Positions 45,179 through 55,044 of a stretch of 64,000 nt of DNA are shown here, piece after piece; within the stretch, counting starts at the first letter, position 1, and each line of letters begins with the position of its first letter. Source of the DNA: Sphingomonas sp. PP-F2F-A104-K0414 (GTDB taxonomy: Bacteria; Pseudomonadota; Alphaproteobacteria; Sphingomonadales; Sphingomonadaceae); the NCBI RefSeq assembly GCF_004340945.1, contig NZ_SLYD01000005.1, positions 480,109 to 544,108 on the forward strand, read 5' to 3'. Under the pieces are notes generated by a model. It was not told the origin of the DNA, did not search any database, and worked only from the letters and a program-made list of their open reading frames with translations. A program made the position numbers and the translations under genes.

Positions 45179-48100
45179 ATGGCGAACGCAGCACCGATAA
45201 CGGTCGATGGCAACCTGAACGACTGGACCGCCGGCGACCGCATCGATCGCGGGCTCGGCACCGGATACGCGATCTATGCGCGCAGCGACGGCGCGGACTT
45301 CGCGTTCGCGATCACCGCGCCCACCGCGATCGGCGCGAACACCACCGCGTGGCTCAACACCGATCGCAACGCGACCACCGGCTACCAGGTGTTCGGTTTC
45401 GCCGGTGGCGCCGAGTACAACGTCAACTTCGCGGCCGACGGCACCGTGTCGCTATACAACGGCGCGGCGGAGCAGACCCTCGTCGCCAGCGGCTTGCAGG
45501 CGGCGTGGTCCGCCGATCGCACCACCGTCGAGTTCAAGGTGCCCAAGACGGCGATCGGCAATCCGCAGGCGATCGACACGATCTACGACGTCAACGACAC
45601 CGCGTTCCTGCCCGGCAATTATTCGAACCCCGCGTTCACCGTCTTCAACGACACCGGCATCGTCGCCGACCCGTCGCACCGGATCGCGATCGTCTGGTCC
45701 GATTCGACCGCCAACGCCTATTTCAGCAAGACCGCCTATTCGCACCTGTTCATGGCCGCGCAGTCCCAGGCGATGCAGGCCGGCGTGCCGTTCGACATCC
45801 TGACCGAAGGCGACCTCACCAGCCTCGCGACGCTCGCCAAATACGACACGATCGTCTTCCCGTCGTTCCGCAACGTCGAGACGAGCAAAGCGGACCTGAT
45901 CGCGCAGACGCTGGAGCAGGCGACCAAGCAGTTCGGCATCGGCCTGGTCGCGGCGGGCGAGTTCATGACCAACGGCGCAGACAACACCGCGCTCGCCGGC
46001 GACTCGTATTCGCGGATGAAGCTGTTGTTCGACGCGACGCGCGTGACCGGCGGCTTCCCCGCCGACGTCACCGTCAAGGCGAGCGACGCATCGCACCTCG
46101 TGCTCGACGGCTACGCCGACGGGCAGGTCATCCGCCAATATACCGGCGTCGGCTGGAACGCGTTCACCAGCGTCAGCGGCACGGGCACGACGATCGCCAC
46201 CGAGACGGTGAACGGCCAGACCTATTCGGCGGCGATCGCGACGCAGACCGGCGGCCGCAACGTACTGTTCTCGAGCGAAGCGGTGATGGCCGACGACAAC
46301 CTGCTGCAGAAGGCGATCGATTACTCGGTCCACGGCGATACGCTGTCGGTCGGATTGCAGATGACCCGCCAGGCCGGGCTGTTCGCGTCGCGCGTCGACA
46401 TGGACCAGAGCAAGCAGATCGAGGAGGTCAATCCGGCCGGCACCACGCCCGGGATCTACGACAAGCTGCTGCCGATCCTGACCGAGTGGAAGACCGCGTA
46501 TAATTTCGTCGGCAGCTATTACGTCAATATCGGCAACGATCCGGCCAAGGGCGAGGCGACCGACTGGGCTGTGTCGCTGCCGGTGTACAAGGCGTTGCTC
46601 GATGCGGGCAACGAGATCGGCACGCACAGCTACACGCATCCGATGGACACCAACCTGCTGACCGATGCGCAGATCGCGTTCGAGTTCGGCCAGTCGCGCG
46701 CCGAGCTGGAAAAGCAGCTGAGCGCGTATCTCGGCAAGACCGTGACGGTCGGCGGTGCCGCGGTGCCGGGCGCACCCGAGCAGATCGCGACAAGTCAGGA
46801 GATCCTGAAATACGTGACGTATCTCAGCGGCGGCTATTCGGGCGTCGGCGCGGGCTATCCCAACGCGATCGGCTATATGACGCCGCAGAACGCCGCCGAC
46901 GACAAGGTCTATCTGGCGCCGAACACGTCGTTCGACTTCTCGCTGATCGAGTTCCAGAAGAAGACCGTCGCCGAGGCCAGCGCGACCTGGGCGAAGGAAT
47001 TCGGCGCGCTGACCGCGAATGCCGATGCTCCCGTCATCGTGTGGCCGTGGCATGACTATGGCCCGACGATGTGGGCCAGCGACGGCGCCACCAGCCTGTA
47101 CACCAAGCAGATGTTCACGACTTTCATTGCGCAGGCCGCCGCCGCCGGCGTCGAGTTCGTGACGCTCGCCGATCTGGCGGGCCGGGTCAGCGCGTTCCAG
47201 AATGCGACGATCACCTCGACCGTGGTCGGCAACACGATCACCGCGACGGTCGGCGCGACCACCGGCACCTTCTCGCTCGGCGTCGACGGCCAGAGCAACG
47301 GCCAGGTGATCAAGGGCGTCGCCAACTGGTACGCGTATGACGCGGACACGGTGTTCCTGCCCAAGGCGGGCGGCACCTATGCGATAACGATGGGCGCGGT
47401 TGCCGACGACGTGACGCACATCACCGCGCTGCCGATGCGCGCGACGCTGACGACGCTGAGCGGCGACGGCCGTGACTTGGCGTTCACCGTCGAGGGCGAG
47501 GGCAAGGTGACCGTCGACCTCAAAGCGCCGGGCACCGACTGGACGACGCTGAGCGGTGGCAAGATCGCGAGCCAGATCGGCGAGATCCTGACGATCGACC
47601 TCGGCGCGATCGGCGTCCACGACGTCAAGATCGGCCATCAGGCCAATGTGGACCCCGTGCTGACCTCGTTCGGCGGCGGCACCACGGGCGCGCTGTCGAT
47701 CGCTGAGAACGGCACCGCGCTGACCACGATCACCGCGACCGACGCGAACATCGTCTGGGGCGATTCGATCAAATATTCGATCGGTGCCGGCGGTGATGGC
47801 GCCAATTTCTCGATCGACGCGACCACTGGCGTGCTGAAGTTCGTCACCGCGCCCGATTACGAGGCACCGACCGACCTCAACCGCGACAATATCTACGGCG
47901 TGACAGTCGTTGCGACCGACGCGCGCGGCGCGATCGACACTCAGACGCTGACGATCGGGGTTACCGATATCGTCGGCATCACCAAGACGGGCACGATGTT
48001 CGCGGACACGATCACCGGCACCGGCGAGCAGGACGTGCTCGACGGCGGCTGGGGTAACGACGTGCTCAACGGGCTGGGCGGCAACGATCGCCTGATCGGT

Positions 48101-48574
48101 GGTCTCGGCAACGACACGCTTAACGGCGGCGCGGGCAACGACACGCTGATCGGTGGCGATGGCAAGGACGTGCTGAACGGTGGCGACGGCAACGACATCC
48201 TGATCGGTGGCGACGACATGGACTTCATGACCGGCGGCGCCGGCGCGGACATCTTCCGCTTCGAGGTGAAGGGCGACAGCCTGCCTTCGTCGTCGCGCGA
48301 CGTCATCACCGACTTCACCGTCGGGCAGGACAAAATCGACCTGTCGATGATCGACGCCAACAGCTCGCTGTTCGCGCGCGGCGACCAGGCGTTCAGCTTC
48401 ATCGGCACCACCGCGAAATTCTCCGCGGCGGGCCAGCTACGCTACAGCTACCAGATGATCGGTGGGAAGGAATTCACCGTCGTCGAAGGCAATACCGACA
48501 GCGGTTCGGCCGCCGATTTCTCGATCGCGCTGACCGGCCATCATGTCCTGACTGCGAACGATTTCTTCATGTAG
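45179..48574 (+). CDS. RTX-type secreted polysaccharide deacetylase with PelA-like Rossmann and deacetylase domains
   Basis: A 1131-residue protein without a signal peptide. Domains in order: a family 9-like carbohydrate-binding/DOMON domain (about 5-165; [15 protein letters not shown]); a Rossmann-like domain (about 175-380), as in PelA; a polysaccharide deacetylase domain (about 385-680) with Asp in RVDMDQ, H-S-x-x-H-P as GTHSYTHP near residue 482, and WPWHDYG; a beta domain (to about 810); a cadherin-like domain (about 820-930, [16 protein letters not shown]); RTX calcium-binding nonapeptides (about 947-1027, GGxGND repeats); and a hydrophobic C-terminus, [10 protein letters not shown]. 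The RTX and end fit type I secretion by the exporter at 57777-62477. GGGGA precedes ATG 45179. It starts the operon with pelG 24 bases later. It would remove acetyl groups from the exported polysaccharide. Confidence 0.85.
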   Translation: MANAAPITVDGNLNDWTAGDRIDRGLGTGYAIYARSDGADFAFAITAPTAIGANTTAWLNTDRNATTGYQVFGFAGGAEYNVNFAADGTVSLYNGAAEQTLVASGLQAAWSADRTTVEFKVPKTAIGNPQAIDTIYDVNDTAFLPGNYSNPAFTVFNDTGIVADPSHRIAIVWSDSTANAYFSKTAYSHLFMAAQSQAMQAGVPFDILTEGDLTSLATLAKYDTIVFPSFRNVETSKADLIAQTLEQATKQFGIGLVAAGEFMTNGADNTALAGDSYSRMKLLFDATRVTGGFPADVTVKASDASHLVLDGYADGQVIRQYTGVGWNAFTSVSGTGTTIATETVNGQTYSAAIATQTGGRNVLFSSEAVMADDNLLQKAIDYSVHGDTLSVGLQMTRQAGLFASRVDMDQSKQIEEVNPAGTTPGIYDKLLPILTEWKTAYNFVGSYYVNIGNDPAKGEATDWAVSLPVYKALLDAGNEIGTHSYTHPMDTNLLTDAQIAFEFGQSRAELEKQLSAYLGKTVTVGGAAVPGAPEQIATSQEILKYVTYLSGGYSGVGAGYPNAIGYMTPQNAADDKVYLAPNTSFDFSLIEFQKKTVAEASATWAKEFGALTANADAPVIVWPWHDYGPTMWASDGATSLYTKQMFTTFIAQAAAAGVEFVTLADLAGRVSAFQNATITSTVVGNTITATVGATTGTFSLGVDGQSNGQVIKGVANWYAYDADTVFLPKAGGTYAITMGAVADDVTHITALPMRATLTTLSGDGRDLAFTVEGEGKVTVDLKAPGTDWTTLSGGKIASQIGEILTIDLGAIGVHDVKIGHQANVDPVLTSFGGGTTGALSIAENGTALTTITATDANIVWGDSIKYSIGAGGDGANFSIDATTGVLKFVTAPDYEAPTDLNRDNIYGVTVVATDARGAIDTQTLTIGVTDIVGITKTGTMFADTITGTGEQDVLDGGWGNDVLNGLGGNDRLIGGLGNDTLNGGAGNDTLIGGDGKDVLNGGDGNDILIGGDDMDFMTGGAGADIFRFEVKGDSLPSSSRDVITDFTVGQDKIDLSMIDANSSLFARGDQAFSFIGTTAKFSAAGQLRYSYQMIGGKEFTVVEGNTDSGSAADFSIALTGHHVLTANDFFM

Positions 48575-48598
48575 TTCGCGACATAGGCCGGCAGTGTT

Positions 48599-49996
48599 AT
48601 GGCGGGCATAGGCTTCCAATTAGCGAAAACCGCGCGGGAGGGCGGCGTCGGCGGGATTGTCGGCGCCGCCGCGTTCGGTGCGGTGATCAGCGCCGGGCCG
48701 TGGCTGATCACCGCGGTCGCGATGGCGATGCTCAACCACTGGTCGGGCGCGCATCTCGGCACCGATGGCGCGCGGACCGTGCAGACGATCCTGGTCTACG
48801 CGTTCAGCCTGTCCGCGCTCGCCGCGGCGCCGGTCGGCATCCTGGCGACGCGGATGGTCGCGGATCGCATTTTCGCACGCGATGCAGGCGGCGTGTCGGG
48901 GATCATGCTGGTGGCGCTCGCGATCGGCGGCGCGATCGCGCTGGGCGTCGGCGCGGTCGTGTATGGCATGCTCGCGCGGCTTCCCCTCGGCGAGGCGGCG
49001 CTCGCGACGCTGATCCTCGCGTGGCTGACGCAGGTCTGGATCGCCGCACCGCTACTCACCGCGCTTCGCCGTTACCGCGCGATCCCCCTCGCCTATCTGC
49101 TCGGCATCGGTTTCGCGACACTACTGCTGGCACTGTTGCCCAAGCTCGACGTCGTCACCGTGCTCGCCATCATCGCCGGCGGCATCGGCCTGACGCTGGC
49201 GGCGATCATGGTGGTGATCCGCCGGCATTTCTCCGCCCCGCCCGTCCTGCCGACGCGCGATGCGATGACGCCGCGGCTCGCCTGGATCGTCGCTGCGGCG
49301 GGGGTCGCCGGGGTCGCGGCGATCTGGATCGACAAATGGTTGTTATGGCTGGGGCCCGACAGCCTCCGCGCGATCGGCCTGTTGCGGCTCAATCCGATCA
49401 ACGACCAGGGCAGCTTTCTCGGGCTGCTGACGATGGTGCCCGGCCTCACGCTGCTGCTGATCGTCACCGAGACGCGCTTCGATCGCGCGTTCGGCGACCT
49501 GATCGTGCGGTGTACCGGCACCTCTACGCTGCAACGGATCGAGGAGGCGCGCAGCGAGCTCGCGCGGACGATGTTCGACGGGCTGCGGATCATGCTGCTG
49601 GTGCAGGCGCTCGTCGCGGCGCTCGCCTGGGTGTTCGCGGTGCCGCTGTTCGACCTGATCGGGGCGGACGCGCGCGCGATCTTCACCTTTCGCCAGACCT
49701 CGCTCGGTACGGTCTTCCACCTCGTGGTGATCGCCGCGACCGTCGTGCTGGCCTATTACGACCTGTTCGGCCGGATCCTGCTGACCTGGAGCGCCTTCGC
49801 GGTCGGCAGTGCCATCGCGACACTGGCGCAATGGCATGCGGGGTTTGCCGCGTTCGGCTGGGGTTATATGGCGGGTGCGGTGGTCGGAGCGTCGGTCGGC
49901 ATCGCGCTGGTCGCCGAAGCCACGGTGAGCCTCACCTATCTGCTGTTCGTCGGCAACAATCCCTCGGTTGTGGGGCACGGAGGGCGTCTGTTATGA
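48599..49996 (+). CDS. pelG: PelG-type exopolysaccharide transporter
   Basis: A 465-residue inner-membrane protein with about twelve hydrophobic segments. The start MAGIGFQLAKTAREGGVGGIVGAAAFGAVISAGPWLIT and the C-terminal part (LTYLLFVGNNPSVV) match PelG, the Wzx/MATE-fold member of the Pel system. In Pseudomonas aeruginosa, PelG forms the inner-membrane complex with PelD, PelE and PelF that polymerises and moves the sugar chain across the membrane. Its stop overlaps the start of the glycosidase gene (ATGA at 49993-49996). Confidence 0.9.
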   Translation: MAGIGFQLAKTAREGGVGGIVGAAAFGAVISAGPWLITAVAMAMLNHWSGAHLGTDGARTVQTILVYAFSLSALAAAPVGILATRMVADRIFARDAGGVSGIMLVALAIGGAIALGVGAVVYGMLARLPLGEAALATLILAWLTQVWIAAPLLTALRRYRAIPLAYLLGIGFATLLLALLPKLDVVTVLAIIAGGIGLTLAAIMVVIRRHFSAPPVLPTRDAMTPRLAWIVAAAGVAGVAAIWIDKWLLWLGPDSLRAIGLLRLNPINDQGSFLGLLTMVPGLTLLLIVTETRFDRAFGDLIVRCTGTSTLQRIEEARSELARTMFDGLRIMLLVQALVAALAWVFAVPLFDLIGADARAIFTFRQTSLGTVFHLVVIAATVVLAYYDLFGRILLTWSAFAVGSAIATLAQWHAGFAAFGWGYMAGAVVGASVGIALVAEATVSLTYLLFVGNNPSVVGHGGRLL

Positions 49997-50889
49997 CGGG
50001 ATCTGATGATATGGCACGCCGGACGATCCTGCGGCGGGTGCTCGCGATGGGAGCGATCGGGCTAACGATCGGCGCGCGATCGCGGTCGCAGGCGACACCG
50101 AAACCGTCCCCGGACACGGCGCTACGCTGGGGCATCGATTACGGCGCCACCACCGATCCCGCGCTCGCGCGGGCGTGCGCGCTGCTGGTGCTCGAGCCGC
50201 ATCATGCCCGGCCGATCGCACCACTGCGAGGCCCCGGCAGCATTCTGCTCGGCTATGTCAGCTTCGGCGAGGTCGAGCGCAGCCGGCCGTATTTCGCCGC
50301 GCTCGACAAGGCCGGCGCGCTCAACGCCGCCAATCCCAACTGGCCCGACGCGCGGCTCGCCGACCTGCGCCACCCGGCATGGCGTGCGGCGGTGCTCGAC
50401 CGCCTCATCCCCGCGATCCTGGCGCTCGGCTATGACGGAATCTTCATCGATACGATGGATAACGCCGAAGCGATGGAACGGCAGGATCCGGTCGCCAACA
50501 CGGGCATGGTGGCGGCAGGCGCGACGCTGATCGCCGCCGTGCGCGCGCGCTTTCCCAAAATTCGCATCATGCTCAACCGCGGCTACGCGCTGCTGCCCGA
50601 CGTCGCGCCCAAGATCGATTATCTGCTCGGCGAGGCGATGGCGTCGCGGTGGAATTTCGCTGCCAAACGCTATGAATTGCTCAGCGAGTCGGACTGGGCG
50701 TGGCAAGCGGCTCGCCTGCGCGCCGCGCGAGCCCGGAACCCGGCGTTGGCGTTGATGACGCTCGATTACTGGAATCCTGCCGATACGACGCAGATCGCGG
50801 CGCTGTATGCGCGTGAGCGCGCGGCGGGGTTCAGCCCCTATGTTGCGACGCTCGCGCTCGACCGCCTGATGCCGGAACCGACCGGATGA
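49993..50889 (+). CDS. GH114-like endo-alpha-1,4-polygalactosaminidase domain protein (stand-alone PelA hydrolase)
   Basis: A 298-residue exported glycosidase with the TIM-barrel fold of GH114/TM1410-like proteins: RWGIDYGATTDPALARACALLVLEPHH, LLGYVSFGEVERSRPYF, LGYDGIFIDTMDNAEAM (with the conserved acidic residues) and IMLNRGYALLPDV. The N-terminus (MARRTILRRVLAMGAIGLTIG) resembles a Tat signal with Arg pairs. In P. aeruginosa this activity is the N-terminal domain of PelA, fused to the deacetylase. Here it is separate. It probably cuts the polymer in the periplasm. Its end overlaps the next start by 4 bases. Confidence 0.83.
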   Translation: MTGSDDMARRTILRRVLAMGAIGLTIGARSRSQATPKPSPDTALRWGIDYGATTDPALARACALLVLEPHHARPIAPLRGPGSILLGYVSFGEVERSRPYFAALDKAGALNAANPNWPDARLADLRHPAWRAAVLDRLIPAILALGYDGIFIDTMDNAEAMERQDPVANTGMVAAGATLIAAVRARFPKIRIMLNRGYALLPDVAPKIDYLLGEAMASRWNFAAKRYELLSESDWAWQAARLRAARARNPALALMTLDYWNPADTTQIAALYARERAAGFSPYVATLALDRLMPEPTG

Positions 50890-52607
50890 GGATCGACCGC
50901 CGACGCGGACGGCTCGCGATCGTCCTGCCCGCAATCGCCGGGCTCGGCCTGCTCGCGGGCGGGCTGATGCTGCTGCCGAACGCGCGCGAGATCCGTCACG
51001 CCGAGCGTCGTGCGCAACCGGTGCCGGCGCCGGTGAGTTCGATGCCGGCCGCGCTGGTATCGCCGCCGGTACTGCCACCGGCGAACCCGACGATCGCAGC
51101 GCAGATCGCGACCGCCGACGCGGCGACGCTGGCCGCGCTCACCACGCGGTTGATCGCGGAAGGTCAGCCGGTATCGACGCTGCAAGTCGCCTATGATCTG
51201 GCCGCGGCGAAGCGGCCGGCGGTGGCGCTCGACTATCTCGCGGCGCGGCCCGATGGCGCTGCCGCCGCGACGTGGCGGTTGCGCGTCGACCTCCTGCGCC
51301 AGACCGAGCGTAGCGCGGATGCCGTCGCGCTCGTGACGCAGGCGGTGCAGACGCGCGGACGCGTGGCGGCCACGGACATCGTCGCGGCGGCCTATGCGAT
51401 CGATCGGCCCGACCTCGTGATCGCGGCGGCGGCGAACCATGTGATCCCGCCGCCCGATGCCACGCTGTCGCTCGATCTCGCGCGCCGCGCCGACACGGCC
51501 GGCCGCGGCGACCTGATCGCGCTGCTTGACAAGGCGACGGCCGCGAACTGGCGGGCGGCGGATCCCTGGCTGGCGATCCGCGTGGCGGCGCGTGCGAACG
51601 ATACCGCGGCAGGGTTGCGGGCGGCCGGCTATCTCCCGGTCGCGCAGCGTCCGGCCGCGCGCGAGGAAATCATGACCAAGGCGGGCGACCGCGAGGGTCT
51701 GCGGACCGAATTGCTGGCCCGTGCTGCGGCGCCGGGCGCACAGCCCGAGCGGGAAGCGGAACGCTTGCTGGCGGCGGGTTATCGCGCCGATGCGATCGCC
51801 GTCCTGCGCCGGGCGGCGAGCGGAATGCCACCCACCGCGCCGGTAGCGCAGCGCCTGCTGTACTTGATGGGCCCACGGCCTGGGTCCGAGGATCTCTCCT
51901 GGCTGAAGCAACAAGCGCTGCAGGGCACCGCGAGCCAGCAGCGTGGCTGGCTGGTACGCTATGCCGAGCGGGACCGGCCGGGCGAGGCGCTGGCGTTCGT
52001 GACGCGGCATCCGCTCGCGAGCCAGACCGACATGCTGCTGATGCGGCTGTCGCTGGCCCGCGCGGCGGGCAATGATGCCGCCGGTCGCACGCTGGTGACG
52101 TCGCTGCTCGACGGGCGCGCACTCGATCCGGCGCAGCTCGGCGCGCTGTCGGCCGCCGCCCCCGCACGGATCGATTCGACCCAAGCGGCAGCAATCGCGA
52201 AACGCCGCGTCGCAGCCGGAGTCGCGGCACCCCGCGATCAGCTCGACCTCGCCTGGACCGCCTGGAATGCGGGCGATGCCAAGGGCGCGGCGGCAGGGCT
52301 TGACGAACATCTGGCGACCGCGCCGACCGACCTTCCGGCGCTGCGGCTGATGGCCGACGTGCAGGCGCGGCTCGGCGGTGAGCGGGCGGCCCGCCCCTGG
52401 CTGGACCGCGCGCTCGCCCAGACTCCGGCCGACAGCAAGGCACGCGTGGAGATCCTGGAAAAGCTCGGGCGTCGGTCCGAGGCGGTAGTGTTGGTCGAAA
52501 CACTGCGGTCGGAGATGCCGCGTGACCGATCGCTCGCCGCGCTGCACGCCCGCCTGCTCATCGCGCAGGGCCAGCCGGGCCGGGCGCGGACGGTGTTGGC
52601 GCAATGA
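50886..52607 (+). CDS. TPR-rich periplasmic protein, N-terminal half of PelB
   Basis: A 573-residue protein with one N-terminal membrane helix (LAIVLPAIAGLGLLAGGLMLLP) and then almost only alpha-helical Ala/Arg-rich repeats, the look of tetratricopeptide-type solenoids, such as LDLAWTAWNAGDAKGAAAGLDEHLATAPTDLPALRLMADVQARLGGERAARPWLDRALAQTP. PelB of P. aeruginosa is one protein of about 1190 residues with an inner-membrane anchor, a long TPR part and a C-terminal barrel. Here the TPR part and barrel are two genes joined by an ATGA overlap. The TPR part should recruit PelA-type enzymes to the export pore. Confidence 0.75.
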   Translation: MRIDRRRGRLAIVLPAIAGLGLLAGGLMLLPNAREIRHAERRAQPVPAPVSSMPAALVSPPVLPPANPTIAAQIATADAATLAALTTRLIAEGQPVSTLQVAYDLAAAKRPAVALDYLAARPDGAAAATWRLRVDLLRQTERSADAVALVTQAVQTRGRVAATDIVAAAYAIDRPDLVIAAAANHVIPPPDATLSLDLARRADTAGRGDLIALLDKATAANWRAADPWLAIRVAARANDTAAGLRAAGYLPVAQRPAAREEIMTKAGDREGLRTELLARAAAPGAQPEREAERLLAAGYRADAIAVLRRAASGMPPTAPVAQRLLYLMGPRPGSEDLSWLKQQALQGTASQQRGWLVRYAERDRPGEALAFVTRHPLASQTDMLLMRLSLARAAGNDAAGRTLVTSLLDGRALDPAQLGALSAAAPARIDSTQAAAIAKRRVAAGVAAPRDQLDLAWTAWNAGDAKGAAAGLDEHLATAPTDLPALRLMADVQARLGGERAARPWLDRALAQTPADSKARVEILEKLGRRSEAVVLVETLRSEMPRDRSLAALHARLLIAQGQPGRARTVLAQ

Positions 52608-54079
52608 TCGCGCTGTTGCTCTGCCTGACGGATGCACCCGTGCTGACCGTTCCCCGTACAGTCTTCGCGGACAGCCGGATCGCCGCGCCCGAGACCAGGC
52701 TCGCCTGGCCCGACGCGGCCGTGGTCCGCATCGAGGACCGCGACGGCGAGCTGGTCGCGCGGTTCAACCAGCCGATCACGCCCGACCGGATCGCCGCATT
52801 TCGTGACGCGGCAGGCGATGCGATCGGCGATCTGCGCTGGAACGACGACAGCCTCGTGCTGCGTCCCGCCGCCGGCTGGACGATGACGTGGCGGCAGGCG
52901 GGACCGGTGGTCGCGCTGGCCTTCTCACCGCCCGCCTCGAGCGAACCGCTGGCCGACAGCACCGACGACACCGCCTCCGATGCCGCGCTGGCCGCGATCG
53001 AGGCGGACGCCGCAGCGGGCTATCCGGGGCCGGCACGACGCGCCGCGACAGCCTTGGCGACACGCTATCCGACCGATCGACGCGCCGCGCGCATGCTCGC
53101 TGCCACGCGGCTCGCAGACGGCGACGTGCGCGGGGCGGCGCGCGAATACCGCGCACTCGCGGCCGATGACCTGACCGCACGGCGCGCGATCGCCGCCGCA
53201 CCCGGGACCGCAAGCATCGGCGTCACCGCGCGCGACGGCAGCGATCTGTCGCAGGCGGAGTTTGGGGCACGGATCGACGCCGCGGTCGGCAATACGCTGG
53301 TCGCCGGTGGCGGCCTTCGCCATGTCGTCAGCCGCGTCGGCACCGTTGCGCAGACCGTCCGCAGCGGCGAAACCATCCTCGACGCCTCGCTGGCCGCTGC
53401 ATTCGACGGCGCCGTCCGCGTCCAACTGCTCGCCTCCGCGGCGCTCGACGACGGCGTTACCGGCGGTGGTGCCAAGGCGGTCGTGGGATCCGCCGATGCG
53501 CAGTTTCGCGCGACGCTGACCCGGCACATGCCCGACTACTCGACCCCGGCGCAGGTGTTGGCGGGCGGATATTTGTCGCGCGCACTGATCGGCGTTACCT
53601 ACCGCCTGACACCCGGCCTGCTGGGGCAGGCGGATATCGGCGCGAGCCGGTATGGGCTCGCCGGCAGCAACGGCGCGAGCGACACCATCGTCGCGAGTGG
53701 CGGGGTGGATTATCTCATCCGTCGCCAGTTCCCCGCGCTTGGCCTGACCTATCGGTTCGAGGCCGAATATGTTCAACGCCAACAGCTGGGCGTGAACGGG
53801 CTCCCGCTCATTCCGCTCGCCACCCGCGAGAACCATACTATCCAGGGCCTGGTCAGCGGCGCGGTCGGTGCCGTCCAGATGACCGCGCTGGCGGGGTGGA
53901 CGATCGACCGGTTCGGCGGCGACGGCCCGACCGCCAGCCTGGGCATAACCGCGCCGATCGCGGTGGCCTGGCGGGTCGAGGGCAGCGGCGGCATCACCTC
54001 GATCGCGCGCCCCGGCTTTTCGGGACGCCAACTCTATGCGCGGGCGCTGCTGACACGCAGCCTTGGGGATACGCAGTGA
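52604..54079 (+). CDS. Outer-membrane beta-barrel exporter, C-terminal half of PelB
   Basis: A 491-residue protein. Residues 1-20 could act as a signal peptide (MIALLLCLTDAPVLTVP), residues 25-115 are beta-rich, a short TPR-like helical segment follows (AAGYPGPARRAATALATRYPTDRRAARMLAATRLADGD), and from about 210 on amphipathic beta strands continue to the end (GLTYRFEAEYVQRQQLGV, GQADIGASRYGLAG, QLYARALLTRSLGDTQ). This matches the barrel end of PelB, through which the polymer leaves the cell. The start ATG overlaps the previous stop. It lacks a terminal aromatic residue, which is unusual for a barrel. Confidence 0.7.
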   Translation: MIALLLCLTDAPVLTVPRTVFADSRIAAPETRLAWPDAAVVRIEDRDGELVARFNQPITPDRIAAFRDAAGDAIGDLRWNDDSLVLRPAAGWTMTWRQAGPVVALAFSPPASSEPLADSTDDTASDAALAAIEADAAAGYPGPARRAATALATRYPTDRRAARMLAATRLADGDVRGAAREYRALAADDLTARRAIAAAPGTASIGVTARDGSDLSQAEFGARIDAAVGNTLVAGGGLRHVVSRVGTVAQTVRSGETILDASLAAAFDGAVRVQLLASAALDDGVTGGGAKAVVGSADAQFRATLTRHMPDYSTPAQVLAGGYLSRALIGVTYRLTPGLLGQADIGASRYGLAGSNGASDTIVASGGVDYLIRRQFPALGLTYRFEAEYVQRQQLGVNGLPLIPLATRENHTIQGLVSGAVGAVQMTALAGWTIDRFGGDGPTASLGITAPIAVAWRVEGSGGITSIARPGFSGRQLYARALLTRSLGDTQ

Positions 54080-55044
54080 CTCACGACGAACAAGGCATCC
54101 AATCGCTGACCCGGTGGCGACGTCCCGTGCGCATCGCGGTCGAGATCGCAATCGCCTTTGCCGCGCTGGCCGCGCTCGACTGGTGGCTGACCGGCGGCAC
54201 CGGTTTTGCGCGCGTCCAGCCGAACCCCTATTGGCTGCCGGTCCTGGTGATGGCGCTCGCCTACGGCACCGGCCCCGGCGTTCTAGCCGCCGCGATCGCA
54301 TCGGGACTGTGGCTCGCCCATGTCCACGACAATCCGGGCGAGCGCGATTATCTCGACCATCTGTTCCATTTGTCGCTCCAGCCACTGATGTGGTTCGTCG
54401 TTGCCGGGGTCATCGGCGAAGTGACGATCATCCGCACCGGGCGTCACGATCGGCTCGAGACGCGCGGCCGTGTCGCGACGCGTAATCTCGCGCGACTGAC
54501 CGAGGCCTTTGCAACACTGTCGCAGACCAATCGCCAGTTGCAGGTCCAGATCGCAACCGAAGCGCATACCGTCGGTCATGCGATCGAGACCGCCGCGCGG
54601 CTGTGTTCGCCGGACCCCGCCGAACGGCGCGGCGCGATCGCCGAACTGATCGCGCTTGCCGCGCGGACCCCCGACTTCACCTGCTACCGCGTCACCGGCG
54701 ACGAGGCACGCGCCTGGCTTCGCGGGCCAGTCACCGCGGGACGACGCGACGTCCTGCCCGCCGCGCTCATGGAGCGGATCGAACGGCATAAGCGGGTCCT
54801 GCATGTCGCCAAGCGCAGCGATCGCCACGTGCTCGACGGTATCGGCGTTGCCGCCATCGCCTTGCCCGATCGGAAGACCGGTGAGGTCGTCGGATGCCTG
54901 GTCCTCCATACGCTGCCCTTCGAGGCGCTGAACGCCAGCCGTACCGCCGAACTCGCCGAGATCACCACGTGGCTGACGCCCCTGCTCGCGGCTATGCCGA
55001 ACACGACACGGCCGTCGGTGCGATCCGCCGGGCTGGTCGCATGA
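54076..55044 (+). CDS. pelD: PelD-like membrane GAF protein lacking the GGDEF domain
   Basis: A 322-residue protein, shorter than the roughly 455 residues of PelD. It has about four N-terminal membrane helices (about 20-120; VEIAIAFAALAALDWWLTGG, WLPVLVMALAYGTGPGVLAAAIASGLWLA), a coiled-coil linker (LARLTEAFATLSQTNRQLQVQ) and a GAF domain to about residue 310 (PDFTCYRVTGDEARAWLR ... IGVAAIALPDRKTGEVVGCLVLHTLPF). The degenerate GGDEF domain that binds c-di-GMP in P. aeruginosa PelD, with its RxxD site, is missing. GTG at 54076 overlaps the previous stop. Placement between pelB and pelE, and the architecture, support PelD. Its control must differ from the classical c-di-GMP switch. Confidence 0.8.
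   Translation: MTHDEQGIQSLTRWRRPVRIAVEIAIAFAALAALDWWLTGGTGFARVQPNPYWLPVLVMALAYGTGPGVLAAAIASGLWLAHVHDNPGERDYLDHLFHLSLQPLMWFVVAGVIGEVTIIRTGRHDRLETRGRVATRNLARLTEAFATLSQTNRQLQVQIATEAHTVGHAIETAARLCSPDPAERRGAIAELIALAARTPDFTCYRVTGDEARAWLRGPVTAGRRDVLPAALMERIERHKRVLHVAKRSDRHVLDGIGVAAIALPDRKTGEVVGCLVLHTLPFEALNASRTAELAEITTWLTPLLAAMPNTTRPSVRSAGLVA

Noticed and set aside
44953..46503. 516-codon forward open frame before and over the RTX gene
   Set aside because: Arg/His-rich out-of-phase shadow; the true frame begins at 45179 with a ribosome site and family-like start.
45452..47638. Reverse open frame of 728 codons
   Set aside because: Antisense to the RTX deacetylase; His/Arg/Asp-rich, no start site.
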